Below, one piece after another: positions 1 to 9,015 of a stretch of 64,000 bases of DNA (within the stretch, counting starts at the first letter, position 1; each line of letters begins with the position of its first letter). A program made the translations under genes and the position numbers. The stretch comes from SVFI01 sp045535935 (GTDB taxonomy: Bacteria > Bacillota > Clostridia > Lachnospirales > Lachnospiraceae), in assembly GCA_045535935.1 (NCBI GenBank), contig JAZSMO010000023.1:13002-77001 (forward strand), given 5' to 3'. The notes beneath the pieces were generated by a model, which saw only the letters and a program-made list of their open reading frames with translations, ran no database searches and had not been told where the DNA came from.

Positions 1-56
1 AAGGATACCGGTATGAGGGTAAAATAGAAGTGTTGAAGTCGGAAAACAGGGAGTAA
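1..56 (+). CDS. 3' end of an unidentified upstream gene (partial)
   Basis: An open frame runs in from the left edge from base 3 and ends at TAA 54-56, giving a tail of 17 residues that ends KSENRE. It stops 7 bases before the addB start, so it is probably the preceding gene of the same operon, and its last codons carry the likely addB ribosome site (CAGGGAG). Too little is present to name a family. Existence of the frame is seen; that it is a real gene is inference from the tight spacing. Confidence 0.45.
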   Translation, partial: GYRYEGKIEVLKSENRE

Positions 57-63
57 CATTTTT

Positions 64-3000
64 ATGGGATTACAGTTTGTGTTTGGCGGCTCAGGAGCCG
101 GAAAGAGTACAAAAGTATATGAAAAAGTGATTGGACAGTCCATGCAGCATCCGGAGAAGAAGTATTATATTATGGTTCCGGATCAGTTTACTATGTCTAC
201 ACAAAAGGAATTGTGTCTCGCTCATCCGCGTGGCGGAATCATGAATATTGATGTGCTCAGCTTCTCCAGACTGACATACCGCATTGCGGAAGAAGTGGGA
301 AGAAAAGAGAGAGTTGTTCTCGACGACACGGGAAAAAATCTTGTTTTACGCAAGGTGGCAATGGAGCAGGAAGAGCGGTTGGTTCTTTTGAAGGAAAAAG
401 TAAAGAGACCCGGTTATATCCATGAAGTAAAATCCATGATTTCCGAATTTTACCAGTATGATATCCGTCCGAATGATATCGATGAGATGATTGCACAGGC
501 GGAGGGAAAAGGTGCGTTGGCATGGAAAATGCAGGATCTGAAAGTTTTATACGAAGGATTTGCGCAGTATATCAAAGAAAAATTTATCACGACAGAGGAA
601 GCGCTGGAAGAATTATGTGCTATGATTCCGAGATCGGAACTCCTTAAAGGAAGCGTGATTGTATTTGACGGTTTTACCGGATTTACGCCGATACAGAATC
701 GGGTTCTCCTGCAACTGATGCAGGTTGCGGAGGAAGTTATTGTTACGCTGTGTGCTGACGGACCGGAAGATGTAGAAAATAAAGTGTCAGAGCAAAGCTT
801 GTTTGCTTTGTCGGCAAAGACGTACCGGTCGTTGGTGAGAATGGCGCAAGAGCATACGATTGATGTGCGAAAAAATATGTATATAACAGAAAAGCCGGTC
901 AAGCGTTATAAGGACAACCCTGCCCTTGCGTTTTTGGAGGCTAATTTATTTCGAAATAAGCGGAATGTTTATAAAGGATCCTCGGATGCGATTTTTGTCT
1001 GTGAGGCAGATCATCCGGTCACGGAAGTTCAAAATGTCTGTGCGCAGATTAAACGGCTGGTGCGGGAGGAAGGCTTATGCTACCGGGATATTGCGGTAGT
1101 GACCGGGGACGGAGAAAGATATGCGCATTTATTTGAAATGGAATTTGCCCGTTATGGTATTCCGTTTTTTATGGATCGAAACCGCGGAGTGGCACATCAT
1201 CCGTTTGCAGAGTATCTGAAGAGCGCACTTGCACTGCAAAAAGAGCGTTTTTCTTACGAGAGTGTTTTCCGTTTTTTGCGAAGCGGATTCAGTGGGGTTA
1301 CGCAGGATGAGGTCGATCGCTTGGATAATTATGTTCGGCGATACGGAATACGGGGGAAGAAGGCGTATGAGACACCGTTTGTTTTTGCGGACGAAGCGCA
1401 GGAGATGAATGTGATTCGTGAAAAATTTATGGCGGAGCTTGCGCCGGTTCTGGTGCCTTGCAAAACAGCGCAGGAGTATGTGAAGGCGGTTTATGAACTT
1501 TGCGTATCCGGCGGGCTTCAGGGAAAGTGCAATGCTTATGCGAGCCGTTTTGCCGGAACCGGAGATGCCTCGAAAGCAAAGGAATATGAAAAGATATATC
1601 CGGCCTGCATGGATTTGCTGAATCAGATCTATGAATTGATCGGCGAAGATGAATTGGATTCGGAAGAGTTCCTCTCGATTTTCGAAGCAGGTATTTCCGA
1701 GATACAGATAGGAACCATTCCTCAGAATGTGGATCGGGTAACGGTCGGCGATATTGAGAGAACCAGACATCAGCGGGTCAGAATGCTGTTTTTTGTGGGA
1801 GTCAATGACGGTGTGGTTCCGGGAAACGGCGGAGGAGGAGGCTTGCTGTCTGATATGGAGCGGCAGTTCTATATGGATAAAGGAAGAGAACTTGCACCTT
1901 CACCCCGGCAGAAAATATTTGAGCAGAGACTTTATTTATATCAGAATATGACAAAACCGCTTGATAAGCTGTATTTGTCGTATTCCAAGGTTGACGGAGC
2001 GGGAAAAAGCTGTCTGCCATCTTATTTGATCCGGGTGATCTGCGGTCTGTATCCGGAGCTTTGTATCGGACAGGTTTCTGCGGAGGATGTAGGTAATCCG
2101 GAAGCGATCGCAACCGGCGAAGACGGATTGGATGACTTTGCAAAGCTGATGCGGAGTTATCTGAATCAGGAGGAGTCAGGCGACAGAGCAGAGCAGACAG
2201 AGCGCAGTTTAAAAATACTCAGCTACGCCTACGGGGATGATCCGGCTGCTGCGCATATCCGGGAAGGAGCGTTGACGGCATATGACAATGTACCGCTTTC
2301 CGATATGGCTGCAGAACTTCTTTATCGGGATAGAAACAAGGGAAGTGTCAGCAGATTGGAACTGTTTGCATCCTGCGCCTATGCCCATTTTTTGCGCTAC
2401 GGATTAGAACTGAAAGAGCAGGAGAATTTTGAATTTGAAGCCATGGATTTCGGTATGGTCTATCACCATGTGATGGAGCGTCTTTCTGTGGGATTGCGAC
2501 AGCTTGAAATGCCGTTTGCCGGGGCGAGCGAAGAATTGGTGGATGAACTTGTGGAAAAAGCACTGGAGGAATATGCAGGCGAGTACGGAGGACAGGTTTT
2601 GCACAGCAGCGCAAGGAATAAGTACCGTATCCGTCAGATGAAGAAAGTGATTATGCAAAGTGTTTCTGCCATGCAGTACCAGCTTTCCAAGGGGGCGTTT
2701 GAGCCGACATGGTTTGAGCGTAGCTTTCAATTAAAGGGTGAGTTCCCTCTGGTCGGAAAAGTAGACCGCATCGATCTTTGCAAAGAAAATGGAAAAATAT
2801 ATATCAAAATAGTGGATTATAAATCCGGTAACCGCAAATTCAGTCTGGAGGAATTGTACCATGGGCTGACATTGCAGCTGCCTGCATATATGAATGCGGC
2901 AATGGCGCTGGTTTCACAGCGGGAGCCGGATGCGGAAGCGATTCCTGCATCCATGTTGTACTTACATCTGCAAAATCCTTTGGTGGCAGATGATGTCAGG

Positions 3001-3447
3001 GATGTAGAGCATGAAATTCACAAAGAAATGCGGCCGGAAGGCCTCACCTGTGATGCGGATGAAGTGCTGGATTTGATTGATCGGGAACTGGCAGGAAATT
3101 CAGATGTGATCCGTGTCGCAAAAAATAAAGACGGAAGTCTTTCCAAGACATCGCAGGCAGTTTCAAAAGAAACGTTCGATCTTGTGCTGAAATATACCGA
3201 GCAAAAGATACAACAGCTTATGCAGGAGATGGCCGGCGGCGAGATTTCCGTGAACCCGATTCGTTTGCAGAAAGATAAAAATGACAGTTGTACGTATTGC
3301 AGCTATCGGGGAATTTGCCGGATGGATCCGCGTATTCCGGGATTTTATACCAGGGAACCGGAAGCATTGTCACAAGAACAGATAGAGGAGGAAATGCGTA
3401 GTGAAATTTACGCCGAAACAGCAGGAAGTCATATCGACGAGAAATAA
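64..3447 (+). CDS. addB: AddB, ATP-dependent helicase/nuclease subunit B
   Basis: Subunit B of the AddAB double-strand break resection enzyme, the Firmicute counterpart of RecBCD, which unwinds and degrades DNA ends to a Chi site and prepares 3' tails for RecA. The 1,127-residue length is normal. The N-terminus carries a Walker A motif (GGSGAGKS, residues 8-15). The C-terminal RecB-type nuclease has its D-Y-K catalytic motif at 918-920, and the four iron-sulfur cysteines typical of AddB are visible: C771 upstream of the nuclease, and C1076, C1079 and C1085 after it. Start ATG 64 follows a modest ribosome site. The 3' end overlaps addA by 47 bases, so the two subunits are translationally coupled. 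Confidence 0.97.
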   Translation: MGLQFVFGGSGAGKSTKVYEKVIGQSMQHPEKKYYIMVPDQFTMSTQKELCLAHPRGGIMNIDVLSFSRLTYRIAEEVGRKERVVLDDTGKNLVLRKVAMEQEERLVLLKEKVKRPGYIHEVKSMISEFYQYDIRPNDIDEMIAQAEGKGALAWKMQDLKVLYEGFAQYIKEKFITTEEALEELCAMIPRSELLKGSVIVFDGFTGFTPIQNRVLLQLMQVAEEVIVTLCADGPEDVENKVSEQSLFALSAKTYRSLVRMAQEHTIDVRKNMYITEKPVKRYKDNPALAFLEANLFRNKRNVYKGSSDAIFVCEADHPVTEVQNVCAQIKRLVREEGLCYRDIAVVTGDGERYAHLFEMEFARYGIPFFMDRNRGVAHHPFAEYLKSALALQKERFSYESVFRFLRSGFSGVTQDEVDRLDNYVRRYGIRGKKAYETPFVFADEAQEMNVIREKFMAELAPVLVPCKTAQEYVKAVYELCVSGGLQGKCNAYASRFAGTGDASKAKEYEKIYPACMDLLNQIYELIGEDELDSEEFLSIFEAGISEIQIGTIPQNVDRVTVGDIERTRHQRVRMLFFVGVNDGVVPGNGGGGGLLSDMERQFYMDKGRELAPSPRQKIFEQRLYLYQNMTKPLDKLYLSYSKVDGAGKSCLPSYLIRVICGLYPELCIGQVSAEDVGNPEAIATGEDGLDDFAKLMRSYLNQEESGDRAEQTERSLKILSYAYGDDPAAAHIREGALTAYDNVPLSDMAAELLYRDRNKGSVSRLELFASCAYAHFLRYGLELKEQENFEFEAMDFGMVYHHVMERLSVGLRQLEMPFAGASEELVDELVEKALEEYAGEYGGQVLHSSARNKYRIRQMKKVIMQSVSAMQYQLSKGAFEPTWFERSFQLKGEFPLVGKVDRIDLCKENGKIYIKIVDYKSGNRKFSLEELYHGLTLQLPAYMNAAMALVSQREPDAEAIPASMLYLHLQNPLVADDVRDVEHEIHKEMRPEGLTCDADEVLDLIDRELAGNSDVIRVAKNKDGSLSKTSQAVSKETFDLVLKYTEQKIQQLMQEMAGGEISVNPIRLQKDKNDSCTYCSYRGICRMDPRIPGFYTREPEALSQEQIEEEMRSEIYAETAGSHIDEK

Positions 3448-6400
3448 AAATATTCTTGTTTCTGCGGCAGCGGGAAGCGGAAAGACATCTGTTCTGGTGG
3501 CACGCATTTTATCCTTGATTACGGATGCGGAAAATGCCATCGACATCGACCGGTTTCTGATTGTGACATTTACGAATGCGGCAGCGGCGGAAATGAGAGA
3601 GCGAATCCATAAAGCCATATTGGAGCGTCTGGAGAACAATCCTGAGGATGAGAATCTGCAGAAGCAGGCGACATTAATACACAATGCACAGATTACAACC
3701 ATCGATAGTTTTTGCCTGTTTTTGTTGCGCAATCATTTTCATGAAATCGGACTGGATCCGGCGTTTCGTGTCGGAGATCCCGGTGAGATAAAGCTGATAG
3801 AAAAAGATGTGCTGGAGAAGACACTGGAAGATTTTTATACCGAAGGTGCTGCGGATTTTTTATATTTTGCAGATGCATATTGTCCGGACGGAAAAGACGG
3901 ACGGATGGAAAAACTGGTGGAAGATCTCTATCGTTTCAGCATGAGTCATCCGTGGCCAAAGCGCTGGCTGGAAGAATGTGAAGAAAGCATTCGTTGTCTG
4001 GATGAAACAAATATAATGGATTCCGTATGGATGAAGTACGGTATGCAGCTGGCGGCAGAAAAGGCAGAATATGCGCTTGAACTGACGAGAGAGGCGCTTG
4101 AAATTTGTCAGATGCCCGCAGGGCCTTATATGTATTGTGACATGGCAGAGGCGGACGGAAAGATGATAGAAGCAATACAGTGCAAGCTGGAAGCGTGCAA
4201 ATCATCGGAGGACTATGAGGCGGTTGCCGCATTTGTGAAAAGTCCCGGCTGGATGCGGATGCCCGTGAAAAAAGATGACAGTGTATCACAAGATCTTCGG
4301 GACAGAGTGAAGGAGCTGCGCGACGAATATAAAAAGATCATCAGCGATATTACAAAGAGCGTTTTTTTCGAGACGACGATACAAGGTGCACTGGACAGAG
4401 AGAGGGAAGCAGGTAAACTGGAGTGCGCTCTGATTCGGATTACCAAGACGTACATCGATAATCTGGAGACAGTAAAAAGAGAAAAGAATGTTCTCGATTT
4501 TTCGGATATGGAACATTATGCTCTCAATATTTTAATCCGGGATGACAAACCGACCAAGACGGCAGAAATGTATCGCGACTATTACCGGACGGTTATGATT
4601 GACGAGTATCAGGATTCCAACATGGTACAGGAACTTATATTGGCAGCGGTATCTGTGCAGGAAGAAGGATATGGTAATCGTTTCATGGTAGGTGACATGA
4701 AACAGAGTATTTATCGTTTCCGTATGGCGCGGCCGGAAATTTTTATGGAGAAATATGAGGAGTATCAAGACGGAAAAGAGAATCATACATTGATCTGCCT
4801 GAAACAGAATTTCCGTAGCAGGCGGGAGGTTCTTGATACGACAAACGATATTTTTTATGAAATTATGCAACCGCAGATCGGCGGTGTGGTTTACGATGAA
4901 GAGGCCGCTTTGTATGAAGGGGCACAGTATCCGGAAGCGGAAGGGTGTGAAAGCGAGCTTTGCCTTGCAGTGACATCTGAGAGCCGGAGTGAGGATAGAC
5001 GGACGGCGGAAGCATATATGATCGCCCGCAGAATCAAAGAATTAAAACAAAATTTCAAAGTGGACGGACGGGAACTCAGATACAGTGATATCGTGATTTT
5101 GCTGCGCAGTACAAGCGGTGTGGATGAACGCATGAAAGAAATTCTCATGTCGGAGGGGATTCCGGCTTATGTGACGTCAAAAACCGGCTACTTCTCAGCG
5201 GTAGAAATCAGCATTTTGATGGACCTTTTGCGGACCATAAACAATCCGTATGATGATATTGCCTTTTGCAGTGCGGCTACTTCGGTTTTCTTCGGATTTG
5301 AGAATGAGGAACTGGCACTTATTACAGCGTTCTCAGAGAGAGGAAAATCTGTGTATGAGAGATTTCGTATGTTGACGGATCCTGAGACAAAAGTTAGCCA
5401 GTGCTTACCAGAACAAACAAAAAACAAAGTTGGGGATATGCTGGAAACATTACAGGTGCTCAGAGAGAAGGCGGTCGTTCAAACCATGACAGAACTCGTC
5501 AGCGGGATTATGACCGAATTTCACTATCCGGAGTATGTGGCTTCGCTGCCGGCAGGACAGCAGAGGAAAGCCAATGTAGATATGTTTTTGCAAAAAACCG
5601 TAGATTTTGAAAAGACGAGTTATCATGGACTGTTCCAGTTTTTACGGTATATGGAACAACTTAAGAAATACGAGGTAGATTTCGGCGAGGCGGCGACACA
5701 GACAGAGACTGCGGATGTGGTCAGAATCATGACAATACACAAAAGCAAAGGTTTGGAGTTTCCGGTTTGTTTTGTGGCAGGGCTTGATAAAAAGTATAAT
5801 TTAAGAGATACGTCAGCTCCGTTTTTGATGGATGCGGACTGGGGAGTTGCGGCGAACCGGATTCTTCCCGAGGCGCATGTAACGGGCAAAACGATGCGGA
5901 AAATGATTTTTGCCAAGAAGATGAAAAGGGACAGTCTCGGGGAAGAGTTGCGCGTTTTGTATGTGGCGATGACCAGGGCAAAGGAAAAACTGATACTCAC
6001 GGCAGCGGTGGACGAAGAAGACAAATTCCTTTCGCAGGAGCAAAAGGACGGAGTCGGAAATGTGTCACCTGAGAGGATAGAAAGTGCGGCAGCGCCGCTT
6101 GTGCATATTTACAGTGCGTGGGTGAGAAGAAAGAACTGTTTGAAAGTTTGCCTTGTGCAATTTTCAGGTATTCAGAGATATCAGGAAAAGAGCATCTCCG
6201 GAAAAATGCTGCGAGAAGAAAAAGTTCGGATGATAAGTGAAAACCTGACATCTCTCAGTGAGGAAGAAAAAATACAGGGAGAAGCTTTGAAAGTGCGTTT
6301 TGACTTCCGTTATCCTCATGAAGTGCTTTCTTCGCTTTATACCAAGACCAGTGTCTCCGAATTAAAGCATGCGGCTATGGAGGAAGAGGGGGTTCCCGTT

Positions 6401-6994
6401 GTCTTTGAAACGGAAGATACGGAAAAAGAATACCTGCCTGCATTTATGCGTGAAAAGGAGACAATACATGAGGGCGCAGCAAGAGGAAGTGCTATGCACC
6501 GCGTTTTGGAGCTGCTTGATTTTGATGCCTATCGGAAGGATGCATCGAAGGTACATCTTGATAATGATATAGAGCGCTTTGTCGCGGAGGGAAGACTTAG
6601 CCGTGAATATGCGGATCTTCTTTTGAAAGACAAGCTGCTTACCTTTCTTGGATCGGATATTGCAGGAAGAATGGCCGAAGCGCAGCTTTCGCATGCACTT
6701 TACAAGGAACAGCCTTTTGTACTTTCGGTTAGTGCAGGCTTACTTGATCCGAAATTTCCGTCAGAGGAAAAAGTATTAATACAGGGAATCATCGATGTAT
6801 ATTTTGAGGAAGACGGAGAGATTATTATTTTGGATTATAAGACAGACCGGGTTGAAACGGCGGAGGAATTGCTTGGACGTTACAGAACGCAGCTGGACTA
6901 TTATGAGGAGGCGGTTACGCAACTGACAGGAAAAAAAGTAAAGGCAAAGGTGATATATTCCTTTGCCTTGATGGAAACGATCAGCTGGAGCTGA
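3401..6994 (+). CDS. addA: AddA, ATP-dependent helicase/nuclease subunit A
   Basis: Motor and nuclease subunit of AddAB, a UvrD-family superfamily 1 3'-to-5' helicase with a C-terminal RecB-like nuclease. The start is GTG at 3401, inside the addB 3' end, chosen because GAGGAGG lies just upstream at 3386-3392. Walker A (AAGSGKT) is at residues 23-29, the helicase Walker B DEYQD at 401-405, and a GLEFPVCFVAG helicase motif around 780-790. The second nuclease active site, LDYKTD, is near residues 1144-1149. At 1,197 residues it has full family length. It ends 3 bases before the convergent glycosyltransferase gene, with no obvious terminator between them. Confidence 0.97.
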   Translation: MKFTPKQQEVISTRNKNILVSAAAGSGKTSVLVARILSLITDAENAIDIDRFLIVTFTNAAAAEMRERIHKAILERLENNPEDENLQKQATLIHNAQITTIDSFCLFLLRNHFHEIGLDPAFRVGDPGEIKLIEKDVLEKTLEDFYTEGAADFLYFADAYCPDGKDGRMEKLVEDLYRFSMSHPWPKRWLEECEESIRCLDETNIMDSVWMKYGMQLAAEKAEYALELTREALEICQMPAGPYMYCDMAEADGKMIEAIQCKLEACKSSEDYEAVAAFVKSPGWMRMPVKKDDSVSQDLRDRVKELRDEYKKIISDITKSVFFETTIQGALDREREAGKLECALIRITKTYIDNLETVKREKNVLDFSDMEHYALNILIRDDKPTKTAEMYRDYYRTVMIDEYQDSNMVQELILAAVSVQEEGYGNRFMVGDMKQSIYRFRMARPEIFMEKYEEYQDGKENHTLICLKQNFRSRREVLDTTNDIFYEIMQPQIGGVVYDEEAALYEGAQYPEAEGCESELCLAVTSESRSEDRRTAEAYMIARRIKELKQNFKVDGRELRYSDIVILLRSTSGVDERMKEILMSEGIPAYVTSKTGYFSAVEISILMDLLRTINNPYDDIAFCSAATSVFFGFENEELALITAFSERGKSVYERFRMLTDPETKVSQCLPEQTKNKVGDMLETLQVLREKAVVQTMTELVSGIMTEFHYPEYVASLPAGQQRKANVDMFLQKTVDFEKTSYHGLFQFLRYMEQLKKYEVDFGEAATQTETADVVRIMTIHKSKGLEFPVCFVAGLDKKYNLRDTSAPFLMDADWGVAANRILPEAHVTGKTMRKMIFAKKMKRDSLGEELRVLYVAMTRAKEKLILTAAVDEEDKFLSQEQKDGVGNVSPERIESAAAPLVHIYSAWVRRKNCLKVCLVQFSGIQRYQEKSISGKMLREEKVRMISENLTSLSEEEKIQGEALKVRFDFRYPHEVLSSLYTKTSVSELKHAAMEEEGVPVVFETEDTEKEYLPAFMREKETIHEGAARGSAMHRVLELLDFDAYRKDASKVHLDNDIERFVAEGRLSREYADLLLKDKLLTFLGSDIAGRMAEAQLSHALYKEQPFVLSVSAGLLDPKFPSEEKVLIQGIIDVYFEEDGEIIILDYKTDRVETAEELLGRYRTQLDYYEEAVTQLTGKKVKAKVIYSFALMETISWS

Positions 6995-6997
6995 TAA

Positions 6998-8005
6998 CTA
7001 TAAAGACTGCGCTTCTTCGCGGTAATATGCTGCTTCTTCAGTTTGACCGAGTGCATGATAGCAATCGGCAAGCTGTGAGGCAGCATGTTTTTTTGTCTGA
7101 AGATTCAAAATGCAAGGAGTCTGCAATGCTGCATGAAACCAAATAAGAGCCTCTTCATAATCAGTCTGGGTAGCGTAATGCAGACCGAGATCCAAACAGA
7201 TTTCAGCGCATCCGTCGCCCTCACTGGTAACAGCTTTGGTTGTGTATTTGAAAAAGTTGCCGATTTCGCCCCGCAGGCGGTAAGTTCTGGCTAATATACA
7301 GTAAGCTTCCATGCGTTCATCCTGCTCGCGTTCCGGATCCTGCAAGGTGGACAGGAAGGTAGGGATGGCATGATTAAAGTCGGTTTTTTCGCCGGCAATC
7401 AAAAGCTCTTTTGCATACATGGTATGCAGCCGTTTGCTTAAGCGTATCCCGTCGTTGTGCATTTTTTCAAAGGCCTTAAGGTCTCTTGATGCATGAAATC
7501 CGGTAGGCTTGTGCTGTATTTCGATATCGCTGTCGTAAATGACAGGTTCCAGCGAAACTGCTTCGTGAATCGGATTAAACCATGTAAAAGTGCGAAGTCT
7601 TTTGTATAACTTCGGCCGATATTCCCGGTCGTAGTTGTAAACTGTATTGAATGAGAGCTGATTGCAATAGTGCATCTGGACGATGTCAATTTCCGGCAAC
7701 AGACCTTTTTTCAGAAGGGCAAACTTGGCATGATTTTGTTCATCAATCACTTCGTCTGCATCCGCACAATATATGTATTGGCATGTCGCTTTGGAAAAAG
7801 AATAGTTGCGTGCATCTGCGAAGCTTCCGTTCCATTTGTAGTCGTATATATCGGATGTGTAGCGGGCAGCAATTTCCTTTGTCCGGTCCGTAGAGCCTGT
7901 ATCTACAATGATAATTTCATCCATAAGATCTGCAATGGAATCCAGGCAACGGGCAAGAACTTCCTCTTCGTTTTTGACAATCATGCAAAGACTGATCGTA
8001 ATCAT
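6998..8005 (-). CDS. Family 2 glycosyltransferase with C-terminal TPR-like region
   Basis: A cytoplasmic GT-A fold glycosyltransferase of 335 residues. The N-terminus has the family start SLCMIVKNEE, the nucleotide-binding IIIVDTGSTDRT (31-42) and the DxD metal motif in CADADE (80-85). The C-terminal half (about 200-335) is helical with repeated short helix pairs that look like TPRs, an architecture common in Firmicutes; the acceptor is unknown. Upstream on the same strand is thiT, only 69 bases away, so it may be transcribed from the riboswitch-controlled promoter. Its ribosome site is buried in a long hairpin (8006-8061). It converges on addA. Confidence 0.85.
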   Translation of the reverse strand: MITISLCMIVKNEEEVLARCLDSIADLMDEIIIVDTGSTDRTKEIAARYTSDIYDYKWNGSFADARNYSFSKATCQYIYCADADEVIDEQNHAKFALLKKGLLPEIDIVQMHYCNQLSFNTVYNYDREYRPKLYKRLRTFTWFNPIHEAVSLEPVIYDSDIEIQHKPTGFHASRDLKAFEKMHNDGIRLSKRLHTMYAKELLIAGEKTDFNHAIPTFLSTLQDPEREQDERMEAYCILARTYRLRGEIGNFFKYTTKAVTSEGDGCAEICLDLGLHYATQTDYEEALIWFHAALQTPCILNLQTKKHAASQLADCYHALGQTEEAAYYREEAQSL

Positions 8006-8061
8006 GGAATCCCTCCTTTTACTGCTTTTTCTTTATTTTATCACAGAAAAGAAGGGATTCC
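8006..8061 (-). promoter_or_regulatory. Long hairpin sequestering the glycosyltransferase ribosome site
   Basis: On the minus strand the 15-base arms GGAATCCCTTCTTTT (8061-8047) and AAAAGGAGGGATTCC (8020-8006) pair completely in RNA, with one U-G wobble. The 3' arm contains the GGAGG ribosome site and ends directly against the ATG at 8005. There is no T-run after it, so it is a poor terminator; the likely effect is translational control. On the + strand the wobble becomes a C-A mismatch, which supports the minus-strand reading. Confidence 0.6.
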
Positions 8062-8074
8062 TATGTTTTTTTTG

Positions 8075-8743
8075 TCAGGCAAGTTTCTGTACTTTGGCAA
8101 GTGCTTTTTTGACCGGCGGCAGGTTTAGGATAACGAGAGTGATTGCCATTTCAATTAAGATATAACTGTAGTTGTAGACAATCGGATAAATGGCAGAAAG
8201 CGTCTTTGGAAAACTTTCCGGCATATAGTCCATCCAGTAAAGATAGCCGCCGATGGTGTGAAAAAGTCCGCGTAGTAAGCAGGCGACAACAAAACCGATG
8301 GTAAGACCATGCTTCTTTTGATACCAGAATCCTGCGATGCCCAGTGCCGTAAAGGCAAAGAAGTAATCGCAGCATGTCTGGAACGGTGTCAGGAAGTAAC
8401 TTCCGCCGCTCTGGATAAATTGAAGAATACTGTAGGAAAATGCAGTCAGAATACCGACTTTAATGCCGTACAGATATCCGATGTAGCAGATAAAAAACAT
8501 ACTGAATAAAGTGACGGAACCGCCCATCGGCATCTCGTATTTTATATAGGATGTGATGAAGGCAAGAGCAAGAGCAATACCGGAAAAGGCAAGCTGCTTT
8601 GCATTCATTTTTTGGGAATCCTGTTTCTTGTCAGCAATGAAAGCAGTCAGAAGCATTGTGACTACAATGAGAATGGTAAGGCCGATATATCCGGCTTGAG
8701 TCAGGGCGAAGTAACCGTCCTGTGATGAAATAAAATTTGACAT
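8075..8743 (-). CDS. thiT: ThiT, ECF-type thiamine transporter substrate-binding membrane component
   Basis: The S-component of an energy-coupling-factor transporter that binds thiamine in the membrane and works with a shared EcfAAT module encoded elsewhere. The protein is 222 residues with about six hydrophobic segments. Family signatures include ALAFITSYIK near residue 60, a GGSVTLFSMF stretch, and the C-terminal YSYILIEMAIT segment. Family identity is independently supported by the TPP riboswitch just upstream on the same strand. The start at 8743 follows AAGGAGG with an 8-base spacer, and that ribosome site lies inside a hairpin that ends in seven T. The N-terminus is somewhat extended relative to the core family. 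Confidence 0.9.
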   Translation of the reverse strand: MSNFISSQDGYFALTQAGYIGLTILIVVTMLLTAFIADKKQDSQKMNAKQLAFSGIALALAFITSYIKYEMPMGGSVTLFSMFFICYIGYLYGIKVGILTAFSYSILQFIQSGGSYFLTPFQTCCDYFFAFTALGIAGFWYQKKHGLTIGFVVACLLRGLFHTIGGYLYWMDYMPESFPKTLSAIYPIVYNYSYILIEMAITLVILNLPPVKKALAKVQKLA

Positions 8744-8770
8744 AAAAAAATCCTCCTTGTTGTTAGGAGG
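8744..8770 (-). terminator. Combined intrinsic terminator / ribosome-site hairpin before thiT
   Basis: On the minus strand CCTCCT (8770-8765) pairs with AGGAGG (8757-8752) over a 7-base loop and is followed by A and seven T, then the ATG. The 3' arm is the thiT Shine-Dalgarno sequence, so the same hairpin could end transcription or block translation. It is the natural expression platform of the TPP riboswitch. A second hairpin, AGACAAA/TTTGTCT (8810-8787), lies between it and the aptamer and could be an alternative pairing element. Confidence 0.55.
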
Positions 8771-8817
8771 GGAGTGGTAGATAAAGAGACAAAGCGCGCG
8801 CAGTTTGTCTGTTATCT

Positions 8818-8905
8818 TTGCTTCCTTACGCGGGTATTAACCCGATCAAGTAGTGAGGGTCAGAATGCAGATGGGCATTCAATCTCAGCCATAGCTCCCC
8901 TAGCG
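8818..8905 (-). promoter_or_regulatory. TPP riboswitch (THI element)
   Basis: Read on the minus strand the segment has the conserved thiamine pyrophosphate aptamer: AGGGGAGC opening, GGCTGAGAT core, a variable stem, GACCC, then ACTTGATC and GGGTTAATACCCGCGTAAGGAAGC closing regions (given here in pieces). It controls thiT, and possibly the glycosyltransferase gene behind it, by turning expression off when TPP is plentiful. Confidence 0.95.
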
Positions 8906-9015
8906 TTTATGTTGTTGAAACGATTTCACTATATATGGTTTTCGCCTTTTCGTCAAGTAAAAAAAGTTGTATACTGTAAACGGAGCGAAAACGCAGACAA
9001 ACGGAGAAAGAAAAA

